In this document: one piece after another, positions 44,788 to 56,312 of the stretch
Layout: every line of letters begins with the position of its first letter
Position numbering within the stretch: position 1 is the stretch's first letter
Origin: Gymnopus androsaceus JB14
Lineage: Eukaryota; Basidiomycota; Agaricomycetes; Agaricales; Omphalotaceae
Assembly (NCBI GenBank): GCA_009733575.1
Contig: ML769481.1
Span: 1 to 64,000, forward strand
Direction of reading: 5' to 3'
DNA: 64,000 nucleotides
Notes under the pieces: model-generated
Seen by the model: the letters and a program-made list of their open reading frames with translations, nothing else
The model's database searches: none
Told to the model about the DNA's origin: nothing
Translations under genes and position numbers: made by a program

Positions 44788-46799
44788 CTGCAATAAGTTC
44801 GCGTAAGGAGAAAACAAAGTCTGCGGTTTAGTGAGCATCGTAAGCCATGTCTGCAGCAAATGCCAATTTTGTGTCTTGCGTCTGAATAATAACTGTAAAT
44901 CACACTTCCATGAAATGTGAAAGAATAAACCGAAGCTGCATCATTGAACCCGACAGAACTTAGAGCACCTTTAAAACATATTTAGTATGTAGCAAACCTA
45001 AGTAGATTAAGTATAGCTCACAAGAGGGATGGTAAAGAACCAACGACGAAAACCTCTACCACACACTAGACATATGAAAGCAAGTATTAGTTGCTCAGTT
45101 AGCAGAGGCACAGACGGTACCGACAGATGTATATGGTGCAAGCGAAATATCTAGAATGACACAAGTCAGCAATGAATAACGCTGAAAGAGAAGCTTACGT
45201 TTGAACTGTGAATGCTGATAAGCACCGAAAATGAGAGTAGACGTTAATACCTGGCATAGAAGTAGGACCCAGTTATACGCACACCTGCAATTAATTGCGT
45301 CTACAAGACCCAAACGAAATGAAAATCTTGGAAAAACTCAGCATTGTCGAAATTCCGTCGAACACACCGAATGCATGCTACTCGGGCATAAAAACGATCA
45401 GTTCGAGAAAAAAACAACAACAAGCGTAGCTTGATTTACTAGGTAATCTGTAAAATAGCGTCGAAATTCCCGAATTGTAGGTAGCAGCGAAGAACGCGGT
45501 GATTTGAATAGTTTCGAAACATCTAGAGGAGGTGTGTTGATTCGTGAATTAGCTGGTAAGGTGCTTCTCTACATACATGACCGCTAACACCTATGTAGAG
45601 TCAAAAAGATCATTGATTGATGCAAACCAGCGTCGAAGCGACACACCAGCAACTTCAAATTCCAGGCGTCCTTCGGGTACCAATGAAAGTACAGCCATGC
45701 TTGTAAGAACCCCATCCCATAGAGCGTTCAATAAAAATCAGTTAAATTATGCCTAGATTTTTTTTCAAAAAAAAGAGACGCACATCATGGCGAGAAGAGA
45801 AACAAACCAAACACCAAGAGTTGCACATCATATCAATAGTGAAAGATGAGCTTCCAGTGGTTGAGGAGGAGACTTCCGACATATTTACTTGGTAGGATGG
45901 ATACACAATCTATTGAAAAAAGAAGCCAAGAGTGAACGAACGGATGGGACAAGTCGGATAAGCACTATAGGAACATCAGCCTAATATGGCTTCCAGCATC
46001 CAGGCTAATGACGCTCTTTCAGTGCGCGCCGATCCCGCGCCGCGTGCACTTTTTAAAGTATTAACCATCCACACAATGAGAAAATGGAATGATAAACATG
46101 TCGGTCAGTCTATGAGTTCGGCATCCACGACCTAAAAAAGCTAATTCGACAAAGAACAATAGATAGTGGTGCGCACTTGAGATATCTTCTGATATTAGAC
46201 AACAGCTTCAATCTTTTATCGTTCTGTCTGCTGTCGTATAGCAGTTCCTGAGTAATGGTCTGCCTACTGAATCTACAAAAGGGATCCTGCTCATAGAAAG
46301 GGAGCCACAAATACAACTAGAGTGAATAGAGATTAGCGCAAAAGCTCTACAGGAATTCGGATTTTGCTTCCGTTCGGTGGACGACTCACTCTGCCTCACT
46401 CTATATTTATGACCTGGAAACCATCCAATCAGCCAAGCAGCTCTTGTTTTAAGACTTTGAATCAAGTCCAACCGCCGGACCAAGAGGCTAATAAAAGTTA
46501 AGTTAAAGCAATGATCATTATCGCGACCAGTCTGGACTATGTTAACAAGAGTATGTCTCAGTAGCCCCGCCCAAAGAGCTCATATCCATACATAGATACG
46601 CGATAGGACATTGGATTATGTGAAGCTTAAAGCTTAAGTTGAGAAGGGTTTGGGGACTCCAATAAGCCTACAAGATCGAGTGAGTAGACCACTAGATTAG
46701 CAAGGCAACGCGACAAAAAGGCTTTGTCAAGAGATAACCGGACCGTCGTAGATTCATGGTAGCGCGTTTGGAGGGTAAGATTTTACAACAAACATTGTT
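44788..46799. other. 2-kb stretch without a recognised gene
   Basis: No open frame here carries a known motif. On the minus strand around 45140-45320 there are plausible splice signals (a GTAAGC donor near 45198 and an acceptor ending CTAG near 45150), so a spliced non-coding transcript or small protein is conceivable. The region 46020-46055 is GC-rich followed by a T run. Nothing more can be supported. Confidence 0.4.
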
Positions 46800-47822
46800 C
46801 TAGTTAGCCCCTCGAGTAGGCCCACCCCATCCTTTGGTCTGCCTTCGAGCGCCGCCAACGATACTCCCACCGTGTTGTGCCTGGGCGTACGGATGTGGTT
46901 TCTGTAGAGCATGTTAAGGATCAGGTAAGGGTATAGGATGGATGACGCACGCTCTCCTTCCCAGAAGAAGTCATAAAATCAATATTGGTCCGAGCCTTTG
47001 CTTGTTGAGACTGCTGCTCAGATCGCGTTTTCTGGTACGCTGCTACGAAAAAAAAAAAAGTTAGCACAGCTTGATATACAAGTTCCGACGGACAGCATAC
47101 CAATCTTTTCAGCATCCCACTCGCCATAGCGTACCAGATCCGGATCCCAGATCTCTTTCGGGAAATTCGTCGACCGCTCATCAATGTCGACAAAATCGAC
47201 CAATTGAGCGTACAGATGAGGGTTGCGAAACGAGCGATTCGACATGAGCGTGTCATTAAAATGTTTTGGGGAAGGGAGAGATTTGAGCTCATGGAATTGC
47301 TTCAACTTTGCCTCGAGAGCTGGATCACATGTGCTCCCCTCTGGCGTCACCTCTGGAGGTATACCCCAATCGTCCAAGCCAGGTATTGGCGGCGGACGAA
47401 GTAAGAGACGGATACGTTCGGGATGAACGTCGTCAGATTCTGGAGTCACCGGGGCTTCAACGTGAGGCTTGGAATTCGATGGGGTTGCCGCCGAATTTGG
47501 AGAAATTGAGCTGTCGGTTGGTTGTGCTGCGCCGATACTGACATGACCTTTCGGTCTTTGAGCAGATTTTGGCCTCTTGATGATGATTTGAGATTTCTTT
47601 TGCGAGCGAGCTGAGCTAAAGTTGAGCTTAAAAACACGAAAGACTTGTTTAAAGACTCACATTCTATAGGATCATCTGCTCTGACTTTTAGTTTCTTATC
47701 CTAACCGGAACGAGCGAGGGAAACGGGAATTGATTGAATTGCGGAAAATAACTTACAGTTAATTTTGTAGTATCTTCCTCAGAGTCACTGTCGCCTTCAT
47801 ACGCAACTAATCCGCCGGCCAT
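46800..47822 (-). CDS. HCNGP / SAP30BP-like protein
   Basis: Five exons join in frame: 47822-47757, 47700-47661, 47610-47101, 47042-46951 and 46901-46800, giving 269 residues, with introns of 49-58 nt. The N-terminus MAGGLVAYEGDSDSEED is the typical acidic start. The HCNGP domain spans about residues 120-215, with CDPALEAKLKQFHELK and FRNPHLYAQLVDFVDIDE, then STNFPKEIWDP. The C-terminal end is Gly/Arg-rich (GGARRQTKGWGGP). The human relative SAP30BP was described as a corepressor partner and later as a splicing factor acting on short introns, which would be relevant in this short-intron genome. Nuclear location inferred. Length is normal for fungal members. Confidence 0.9.
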
Positions 47823-48757
47823 AATGGATTGGAACAAAGGTGTGAAATGATGTGGCGTCGATTGGGCGTCAAATTCTAGCGAATTCTTCTCTCACAGTAC
47901 TGCTGGACTCTGATTGTCCTGCTCAAACTCTTTCAAGGATCGATTCAAGTCTTCGTCTCGACGTTAGTGTGCATGGAATTTCAGCGAAGGATGTACAGTG
48001 TACAAGTTGTTCAAGCTCCACTAGGTTCCACTCAATTCGACGCGAAAGTTGATGACTCTAGCTGGTGCAGTCGACGAGTCCTCCGTTACAAACTGTTTCG
48101 GCTTGTAAGTCATCGTAACGGTCCTAAGAAGCTCAGCCCTATGGCTCCTCTCCGTCGTTGCAATGTTCCTGCACATCTCTCTAAGGATAATCTGAAACAA
48201 TGAACTTGAAGCGCAGGGGCTTCGGCATGGGTTCTTAGAAAATCCGAAGGCATAAACAGCATCCGTTCAGTAACCAGCCGCCGATCCTCGCAGTAACGGC
48301 CAGGTAAGACGATACAACATAGACGGCAATGGAGCAGCGGTTGACTGTAACAAACTGTTGCGACGAGAGATTTCACCTTGATAGGTGGAAGCAACTCTCG
48401 AGCTCGTAAGGATTCGCATTTTTCTGTCAATATTAATCTGAATTTACGAAAGCGTAAACTAATGAAGCGGTTTGGGCCCCGCAACCTCCCGGTGCCATGG
48501 AACGGACTGGGAAATCTTTCCCATGTTGATTGGTGGAAGAAAAACACATACTACTCGAGTAGACATCCTCTGTCCCTAGCTGAAGATTATGTGTCCCGAG
48601 TTCGAAGACTTCTACAGAGCGTACATCGAAACTGTTTATGGGAGAGTAAAAACTGTTCCTGAAGTCTACCATGATCGCAAGATCGAGCGCGACGCCTCGC
48701 GACCCGCGATCGAAAGTTGTCAAATTTTTCATGGAGGGCCGGGGCCCTTCAGCGAGA
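47823..48757. promoter_or_regulatory. Divergent promoter region
   Basis: About 1 kb between the HCNGP-like gene and the sugar transporter, transcribed away from each other. No open frame with motifs; a minus-strand frame at 48110-48547 is not convincing. A CCGGGG word near 48740 matches the consensus of the fungal carbon-repression factor CreA/Mig1 (SYGGRG), which would suit a sugar transporter, but one site is weak evidence. Confidence 0.45.
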
Positions 48758-48764
48758 TATAAAA
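48758..48764 (+). promoter_or_regulatory. TATA box of the sugar transporter
   Basis: TATAAAA lies 83 bases before the start codon, followed by a pyrimidine-rich stretch and CT-rich leader, a typical fungal core promoter arrangement. Confidence 0.65.
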
Positions 48765-48846
48765 TCCCCCCAACTTCTTACTGTTTTTCCCCAAGCCCCG
48801 CGCTCTCCCGCCTACTCGTCAGGTCTATACTGCTCTCAGATCCGTC

Positions 48847-50959
48847 ATGGCCGTCGTAGGTTCTCTCTCTAACGATGGAAGTTCTGTCCCCAAGGTAAGT
48901 TAATTCTATCGATCGTTTAGTTGAATGAACAACACATTCTTGCTCTACTTTTGTAGAACAAATTTGCAGCCATTGCGATAACCACCTTTGCAGCATTCGG
49001 TGGCATTCTCTACGGATATGACACCGGGATCATCAGTGGAATTGTAGCTATGGACGACTGGCTGAAGACATTTGGTTACGCAACTGGCGATCCAACCAAA
49101 CCCTATGCCATCACTACATCCACCGATTCCCTCGTCGTCTCCATTTTATCTGCGGGTACTTTCTTCGGTGCTCTTGCTAGTGCACCTCTGTCCGATTTCC
49201 TTGGTAGAAGATGGGTACGTATTGAGACTCCTAATGATCGTTTCTTCACTAAGAGCCTTTTCGTTTTTAGAGTCTTGTCGTTGCATGTTTACTTTTTTCC
49301 ATTGGTGTTGCGATGCAAACAGCATCCACTGCTATCCCACTCTTTGCTACCGGCCGTGTATTTGCTGGACTGGGTGTTGGAATCACCTCAACAGTCGTTC
49401 CTATGTATCAATCGGAATGGTAAGAGGCTTCCCTCGCGTGCTTGAATTTCATTTGACGAATATCAGTGCGCCGAAATGGATCCGAGGAGCTGTCGTAGCT
49501 TTGTACCAATGGGCTATCACAATTGGACTTTTACTTGCCGCAGTCGTGAACAATGCGACGAAAGATCGTCCCAACCACAGCGCGTATCGTATCCCAATCG
49601 CCATTCAACTCGTATGGGCCTTTGTTTTATCTACGGGGATGATTATCCTTCCAGAGGCAAGAGCATTTCTACATGTCCAAATGATTTACTCTAACTTTCA
49701 TTTAGTCTCCTCGTTGGCTCATGAAAAAAGGCAAAGAGACCGCCGCTGCAAAAGCTCTTAGTCGTCTCATGAGCCTTCCCGCATCGGATCCTGAGGTCGA
49801 GTCTGAACTGGCAGAAATCAAAGTTAGCCTCGATAATGAGCGCGCACTCGGCAACACTTCTTACCTCGACTGCTTCCGTTCTGGCCATAACAAACTTGCT
49901 CTCCGTACCTGGACTGGTATGGCCATTCAAGGCTGGCAACAACTGACTGGAAGTTAGTCCTCGATCGTGTTCTTTGTTGTCCGATTTTTCTAACCTTGGA
50001 ATTTCTAGTCAATTTCATCTTGTAAGTTCATGATCATACTTTCATTGAACGATTTTCGTAACTTGTCACACGCTAGTTATTATGGAACCACCTTCTTCAC
50101 CGCCTCAGGAATCAACAACCCCTTCCTCATTACCGTGGCAGTTAATGTTGTCAATATGGGTGCAACTATCCCTGGTGTTTGGGGTATCGAGCGTTTCGGA
50201 CGTCGAAGACTATTGCTTGTTGGTGCAATCGGTATGGCGATTTGCGAGTTTATCGTCGCGATTGTTGGTGTAACTGTCTCGACTAACGATCTTGCTGGTC
50301 AACACGTCTTGATTGCGTAAGTGAATTTACTCTTTTTATACGAACCTTTATTAATGACTTTCCGAGGTAGTTTTGTGTGCATTTACATCGCATTCTTTGC
50401 CAGCACATGGGGTCCTATAGCCTATGTAATTATCGGAGAGATCTTTCCTCTCGAGACGCGTGCAAAACAGATGTCATTGTCCACAGCCTCAAATTGGTGA
50501 GTAGCTTTAAAAAATGCCCAGTTTTCCAGATTGCTCAAAATAGATAGGCTCTTTAACTGGGCTATAGCCTATGCAACACCCTACCTCGTAAACGTTGGTC
50601 CTGGTGAAGCCGGTCTTCAAGTAAAGGTGTTCTTCGTATGGGGTGCGATAGTCTTTCATACTTAAAAACTCGAAATATTTACTGACAGCCCGGGTTTCGG
50701 TTTTTCGATTTTCTTTCCACCAGGTTCGACTTGTGCCTGCTGCGTGCTTTTCACATACTTCTTTATCCCAGAGACAAAAGGGCTTTCTCTAGAACAAGTG
50801 GATGACATGTATCAAAATACATATCCACTCACCGCCGGCCCCTACAGGCAGCGCCTCATTGCGGAGAACATACACATCACTGATGCACAGAAGGGTGCAG
50901 GCAAGGACGTCGCCGATAGCAAGGAGCACGAGCATGAAGAGGTTAAGGTGGCTGTATAA
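48847..50959 (+). CDS. MFS sugar (hexose) transporter
   Basis: Ten exons join in frame (48847-48894, 48957-49214, 49271-49419, 49467-49656, 49706-49952, 50009-50021, 50077-50316, 50371-50496, 50548-50642, 50724-50959) and give 533 residues. The protein is a 12-helix major facilitator of the sugar porter family. It carries GGILYGYDTGIISG in helix 1, the loop motif DFLGRRW, GRVFAGLGVGITS, PESPRWLMKKGK, GWQQLTG, the second-half motif ERFGRRRLL, and the end motif FIPETKGLSLEQVD. It would move hexoses across the plasma membrane by proton symport or facilitated diffusion; the substrate cannot be told. The intron after exon 4 has a GC donor, and exon 6 is only 13 nt. The cytosolic tail is charged (EHEHEEVKV). 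Confidence 0.93.
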
Positions 50960-51271
50960 ACCTTGTTGAAAGTGGAGGCCTGGAAGCCATTCAGTGGTAT
51001 TTACTTCATACTTTGGTACTGCTTGCTTTTTTATTATACACCGTAATCATGCCCATTTACTCACGTAACTTACGAACCGAACCAATAGCTCTGTAATATA
51101 CTGTATGGACTGTGCGAGATCTAGTATCCAGAGTTTGTCAGAGAGGTCAAAGCGAGAAATATCGTCTGAAAATGGCCATGAAATTCCCACCCACAGACAC
51201 GGGATGTCTGAGGACTCAGTTATATTCCTTTAAAATGGCAGGCAAGTAGCTCAATGACCATTGATATTACT
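50960..51271. other. Intergenic, convergent 3' ends
   Basis: The sugar transporter and SRP72 genes converge here. No open frame or RNA gene recognised. Confidence 0.5.
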
Positions 51272-52470
51272 CTATTTTTTCTTCCGGCCTTTTGCACCGC
51301 CGCTTGTTGCTGGAACCACAGGCTTATCCGCATTATCCGTAGTAAATCCTTGTGTGGCTCCCGTAGCCCTCCCCTTGCCCTTTTTCCCATGCGCAGGTTT
51401 ACTCCGCTGACTCTTTTTGATCCACCTCTCTGGATCCGGAGGGGGCGTCACACCTGGAATGACACCTTTGGGTATCCTCTTCGCTCGAACCTTCTTCTTC
51501 GTGATCTCATCTTCTGCATTTCCTTTAGTTGGGGTCACCGTCATCAACGTAGCTGTTCCTCCGGAACTGAATGATATCGGCGGAGGCGGGAGATTTTCGA
51601 TGTCCCTCAGCGCAAGTGCGACAGCAGGACTAGACGCAAGAGTCTCATCGATGGCTTGGAGATACCCCGAGTTGATGAAATCGAGATACGTTTGTGCGGC
51701 TGAAAGATTCGTCTGGATGTCGTAGTGTTCTTCGGAGGACTAGGATGACATGAGGAGAGCATGAAAAGCATGTAGGAGGTGGCTTACATGCTCAGAGCTA
51801 TCCAGCAGCTGCTGATACAGCTCGCAAGCGGCGTGATAGTTGCCTTGGCGGTAATTCTGCAACGGTGAGTTATTGTAAGTTATAAGAAATCCAACGAATA
51901 ACATCATTGCATACTAGCTGAGCTTCCAAGTGCATCATACCTCTCTCAACCATTTCATCCGCTTCTGCTGCTTCAGTCTTACTCTTGATCTCATTCAATA
52001 TCCCCTGGGCCTGCTCCTCCCTTTTCATCCTATAAAGAGCATAGGCCTTCTCGAATAGCTTCCCTTGCAAGGAAGCTTCAGCAGGTGAGCTGTCGATGAG
52101 CTCCAGAGCCTTTCCATACTGTTCAGTTTGTAGATTGACGAAAAGTTTCGTTTTGAGAGCGTCAGCGTCACTTGGGGAGATTCGAAGGACTAGGTGATAG
52201 AAACATAAAATAGATGGAATCAGAGATACCGAAAGAGACGTACTTTTATCGCACGTCTTTTCTGCGCCTTTCCAATGGCCGCCGTCGATCTGAGCTATGA
52301 GAGAAGTATAAAGACGCTTGAGCCTGTCGGCTACGGGAAGTGGATCTTGAGTCTTTTTGCCTGGCGAATGGTTTTAGTTGTGAATCAGATGAAGACTTTT
52401 GAAACCCACCTTTACCCCGAAAGGCCTTGCCTGGATGAGGTGCTTTTGCTACTTTAGTTGTGGCAGACAT
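51272..52470 (-). CDS. Signal recognition particle subunit SRP72, short form
   Basis: Five exons join in frame: 52470-52410, 52360-52244, 52189-51915, 51856-51788 and 51739-51272, giving 329 residues. The N-terminal part is TPR-like (VADRLKRLYTSLIAQIDGG, then ILRISPSDADALKTKLFVNL, then NYRQGNYHAACELYQQLL). The C-terminal part is the SRP72 RNA-binding region, with PPDPERWIKKSQRSK and a basic Gly/Lys tail. SRP72 with SRP68 binds the SRP RNA and takes part in targeting nascent chains to the ER. Human and yeast proteins are about 640-670 residues; here the central and later TPR repeats are missing, with the frame open and splice sites normal. Confidence 0.85.
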
Positions 52471-52899
52471 TGTCAAAGAGAGCTCGGTCCGTGATTGACG
52501 TTTGGGTCCCGGGATAAGCCTGGCGCCCGGGCAGATTAGACGCTCAGCTTTATACCACCCACACGGGCGTTCGAAACGTTATTTCACCTCTCAATCCGGT
52601 ACTCAGATCTTACTATCTAGCCATAAGTAGCCTACTATCATATTCCCGGGCCATCTTTCAAGTTAAGTTACATTGAGTCGGTCCAGATTCGTTCAGGATA
52701 CACGCGATCAACGGGACTTTCACAGAGCCTGCTCTGTAGAATGCGTTGAAAAACACTTGGAATTCGGTAGCGGATTGAATATAGCAAGCTTGCGCCTGAG
52801 GCTAAATTACTGTAAAACCGTTCCAAAAAATGAATGGCAAGTTCTAGTTAAAAAAAGGTCCGAATCATATCCGGTCTAAGAATAAAGTCCTCCTCCTCA
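52471..52899. other. Intergenic
   Basis: Between the SRP72 start and the end of the hydrolase gene, both on the minus strand. It holds the SRP72 promoter and the hydrolase terminator. No gene recognised. Confidence 0.5.
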
Positions 52900-55249
52900 T
52901 TAAACCGCTCCATCTCCATTAAACTGCGCAAATCCGTCACTATTAACATCTCCAGCTTGGGCACCAGTCGGGACATCATAAGGATCAGATATACTTGCTC
53001 GCACCATCCCTGGAGTATACACCGATACTAGCGTTTGGTCTTCTCCGGCGTTAGGCGAAACGCCAGTGTTCAAAAACTCTTTTGTGAGGATCGTCGATGG
53101 TTGGTGGACCACTGCGAAATCGAATGGAGATACACAAGAAAGTAGGATTTTTATTAGCCTTGAATCTGATGAACCTCAGGAGTGAGTTGACGTACAAGGG
53201 AAAGACACATGGTCATCGCCATGGCGCACAACGAGAGTTGAATTGGGGAGTTGGGACCAGGTGAAGGTGGCCCATTCTGTTGGAGCACTAGATGAAGTGT
53301 TAAATTTAGATCAAATACTTTGGGATTAACATGCTTACCTGGCATCAAAATCTGAAGTAACTAAAAGCATATTGGCAGTTGTAGTCAAAGCGCTGGAAGT
53401 AGAAGCGGGTATCGGGAAGGGCCAGCCAGAGCACCAGAGCTATTAATTTGAAGCATATTGAGCCCGGTTCATCGTATAGTAATACGTTTATGGTTTTCCG
53501 TACCTGTATTTGCCAGGCTGTAGTGACGCCAATATCGTTCGTATCATTCTGTAAGGCTTCAACATCAGTTCAAGTAGTAGAAACCGCCAAAGCAGGCACC
53601 TACTTGTAACCCTTCACTAAGGGATTGATTGAACGTTTCAAAGTCCCGAACATAATCTACGTAAGACGAGGATGATTGTCAAAACCAATGAAGCATTCAA
53701 AGACTCAGGGACTCACCGTAATCTACGTAAAACGAGGAGACGAGGCGAGGATTGTCAGAACCACTGATATCAAGATGAAGTACTCAAACTGACATACCAC
53801 CACATTCCAAAGCGAGACTGACCACGTCTTCAACATTTGGTACATGAAAGGTCGCAAAGAATGAAGCGTCTCCGCCGTGCAAAACCTCGTAAAGTTCATC
53901 CAAAAGCGTAGGAAAGTCTGGCGAGTCCATCAAAGCATTTGACATCCCTTGGCGAATGTCGAAAGGCGTAACGGGCGTTATACATGCTGGTGCACAACTG
54001 GCGTTAAGTGGAGCTTGGGTCGCAGATTCGAGAATGGCCTTGAATGCCTATGTAGACTCAGATAAGTATATGTCAGAAATCTCCCGATTCATAAAGGCAC
54101 GTACTCTGGGCACGGAGCCTTGTCCTTCTGAATGAAAAGGACAAGAGGCGTTGTTTTGACAGTAGGCATCTGCACGAAGGATACCTCTGTTTAATGCTGC
54201 GATATTGTCTTTAGCTTGGTCCGACAGATTCTAGATAAATGAATAAATTCAAGCTGACTCCAAAATCCAAGCGACAAAATACTTACACGTCCATGAGGAA
54301 CTACCGCATCCAAGACGAATCTGTTCACTCTTTGTGGGTAAGCTACGGCATATTGAGTTGCCCTGAAGGATCCGCTATGGGAAGAATGAGCTCAAGTGCA
54401 ATATCGGTGACGATTCACGTACTAAGAATCTCCCAAAAAGCTGATCTTTTCGTATCCAAGGGCTTTGCGTATCATCTCATAGTCCTGTATCACCTCTACC
54501 GTGCCTACATGCTGGATTATTCCCGGGGGAGTACTTGAATCGATCCAAGATTGAATCACCGTCGCCGACGCGGCTTTGAAATTCTCAAACTCTTCGTTGG
54601 TTGTGGGACTGGTTGGAAGGTGATAATGAGTCTCTTAATGGGTGATAGTTCTAAAACCTGAGGACTTACTATGGGCCCAAAATGCCGTCGAAAGTGGAAA
54701 GAGAAACGTTTAACTGATTTGAGCTATATGTACCACGAACATCCATCGCTTTAGACTAGTGAGCTAGCGTCAAGGATAATGCAGGCATACTCACCCATCA
54801 AATCGAACTCCTCTAGTCCCACAAAACTATCCGTGAGATTCAAGGCTGCCTGCCAAGGGACAACTGCCCCGGCATCACTTCCACCTGGGTTACTGCGCGG
54901 GAGAGTTTCGAGTAAGCTTGAGGAAATGTAAAGGAGTTTTTTTAACTTACAAAAACAAAACACCTTTGGTCGCAGTCGCGGGTCGATACATAGCTAGCCC
55001 AAGAGTGATGTTATTTCCTTCATCAAGAGGTTTGGAATAGTCCATCGGGACTACTATTTCCCCGCAATAAAGTGTTGAGGGTAAGTTTGTAAGATCAACA
55101 CTAGTTGTATCAAGTGTCGAGGGCACATTTTGTGAGCAATTGACCCATAGAATATCGCTTGTTGCGGCAGTGGGTAAAGTTGCGGTACCTGCGACTGCAT
55201 TGAGGAAGGCAGCCAAGGGAAAGACGGCTATGAAATGAATGAAATGCAT
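52900..55249 (-). CDS. Secreted alpha/beta hydrolase with TAP-like C-terminus
   Basis: A many-exon gene. The first five exons fit in frame: 55249-54951, 54892-54795, 54748-54670, 54608-54423 and 54374-54287. Later exons cover about 54230-54120, 54060-53800 and on to the stop at 52900. The N-terminus is a signal peptide (FIAVFPLAAFLNAVAG). Then come LYCGEIVVPMDYSKP, FNPGGSDAG (oxyanion region), MDVRGTYSS, and the nucleophile elbow GDSYGS formed across an intron. Later are LLVTSDFDAR (acidic residue) and VVRHGDDHVSF (His). This is the layout of fungal and actinobacterial tripeptidyl aminopeptidase-like hydrolases with a TAP-like C-terminal domain. Predicted secreted peptidase or esterase; substrate unknown. 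Some exon borders in the 3' half are not resolved. Confidence 0.85.
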
Positions 55250-56312
55250 TCAACTTCAAGTTGAAAGATGAGGAAGCAGGATATGTTTGGCGTATGCAGT
55301 AGTAGGTGGGCTGGCTGAAGTTGAACAGATGAAGAAGACATCCCAGACTCCAGATATTTAACAAAGACTGAAGGAGAGTTGACATGTATTCCCAATGTAA
55401 AGATTAATACCAGAGTAGAATGACAAGGATCTCGCCCGCCTACCTTTGAATCGATGAAACCCGCCACTTGCGCCACTTGCTCCATTGTTCCGTCCTTCCG
55501 CCCTTCCGAACTTGCACTCCCCCCAAAAAGTACATCCTACTGATTGGTTATTGCATTAAATAGGCAACCTACAGGATACTTAGCGCGTCCCAGGTGCTGC
55601 GTCCGAAAGCAGTGCTGAGTTGCTTTAGTGCGTAGCAGACGCAGTAGGTTGCGCAGGCTGAGCAGCAATCCTGTTCAAGACTGTTCAATGTGAATGTCAT
55701 CCAAAACGCGTTGATGGTCGATCTGGTCGGGAGGGTCCAACATGGGTTTGGTACTAATCTAATGTAAAGGTGAAGCTGAGGCTGCTGAGTCTGTATGAAA
55801 ACCGCCGCTTCGAGTTTTATTGACTCGGAGTCCAAGACCGAGGGTAGCCGAGGGTGAGAGACCGCTGCAGACATCCAATATGCAGCTCGTCCTCAAAGAT
55901 ACCCTGAGGGAGGATTTCTGCTTAGTGAGGGTTGTCGGGGATCTCCGTCATCGTTACAACCGAGGAAGTGTAATATGTTTTTAAAGCTCCTGCAGAACCA
56001 TGCCCGAAATAGCGCATTTTAGGGCGCAATTTTGGAAAAGCTTGTCCAGAGATATCCTCCAAAATCCTATCGTTGGCGTACTTTGGCAGTCCGAACCGAA
56101 GCTGATTCCTGAATTGAAATATAGCGTAGTTCTTGCCGTTTGACCGAACGTAGTTCTGGGGACGCATATTTGTCTGACCAGGCTATGACTCTTGACACTA
56201 AGAAGTCGAGGTATTGAGTAGAGATCAAAAATTGGGGTATGGGAGAAAGATAAACGAAGATGGGCGCTTATCTTATCGCGGCTCCGGGGTCTTCCACTTA
56301 CTCCAAACAACC
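55250..56312. promoter_or_regulatory. Divergent promoter region
   Basis: About 1 kb between the secreted hydrolase gene (minus) and the TFIP11-like gene (plus). Open frames at 55569-55874 and 55981-56715 on the minus strand lack motifs and overlap real coding sequence. No other gene seen. Confidence 0.45.

Noticed and set aside
48110..48732. Minus-strand frames of 145 and 99 codons upstream of the sugar transporter.
   Set aside because: Overlap the promoter region, opposite to the gene, with no recognisable domain.
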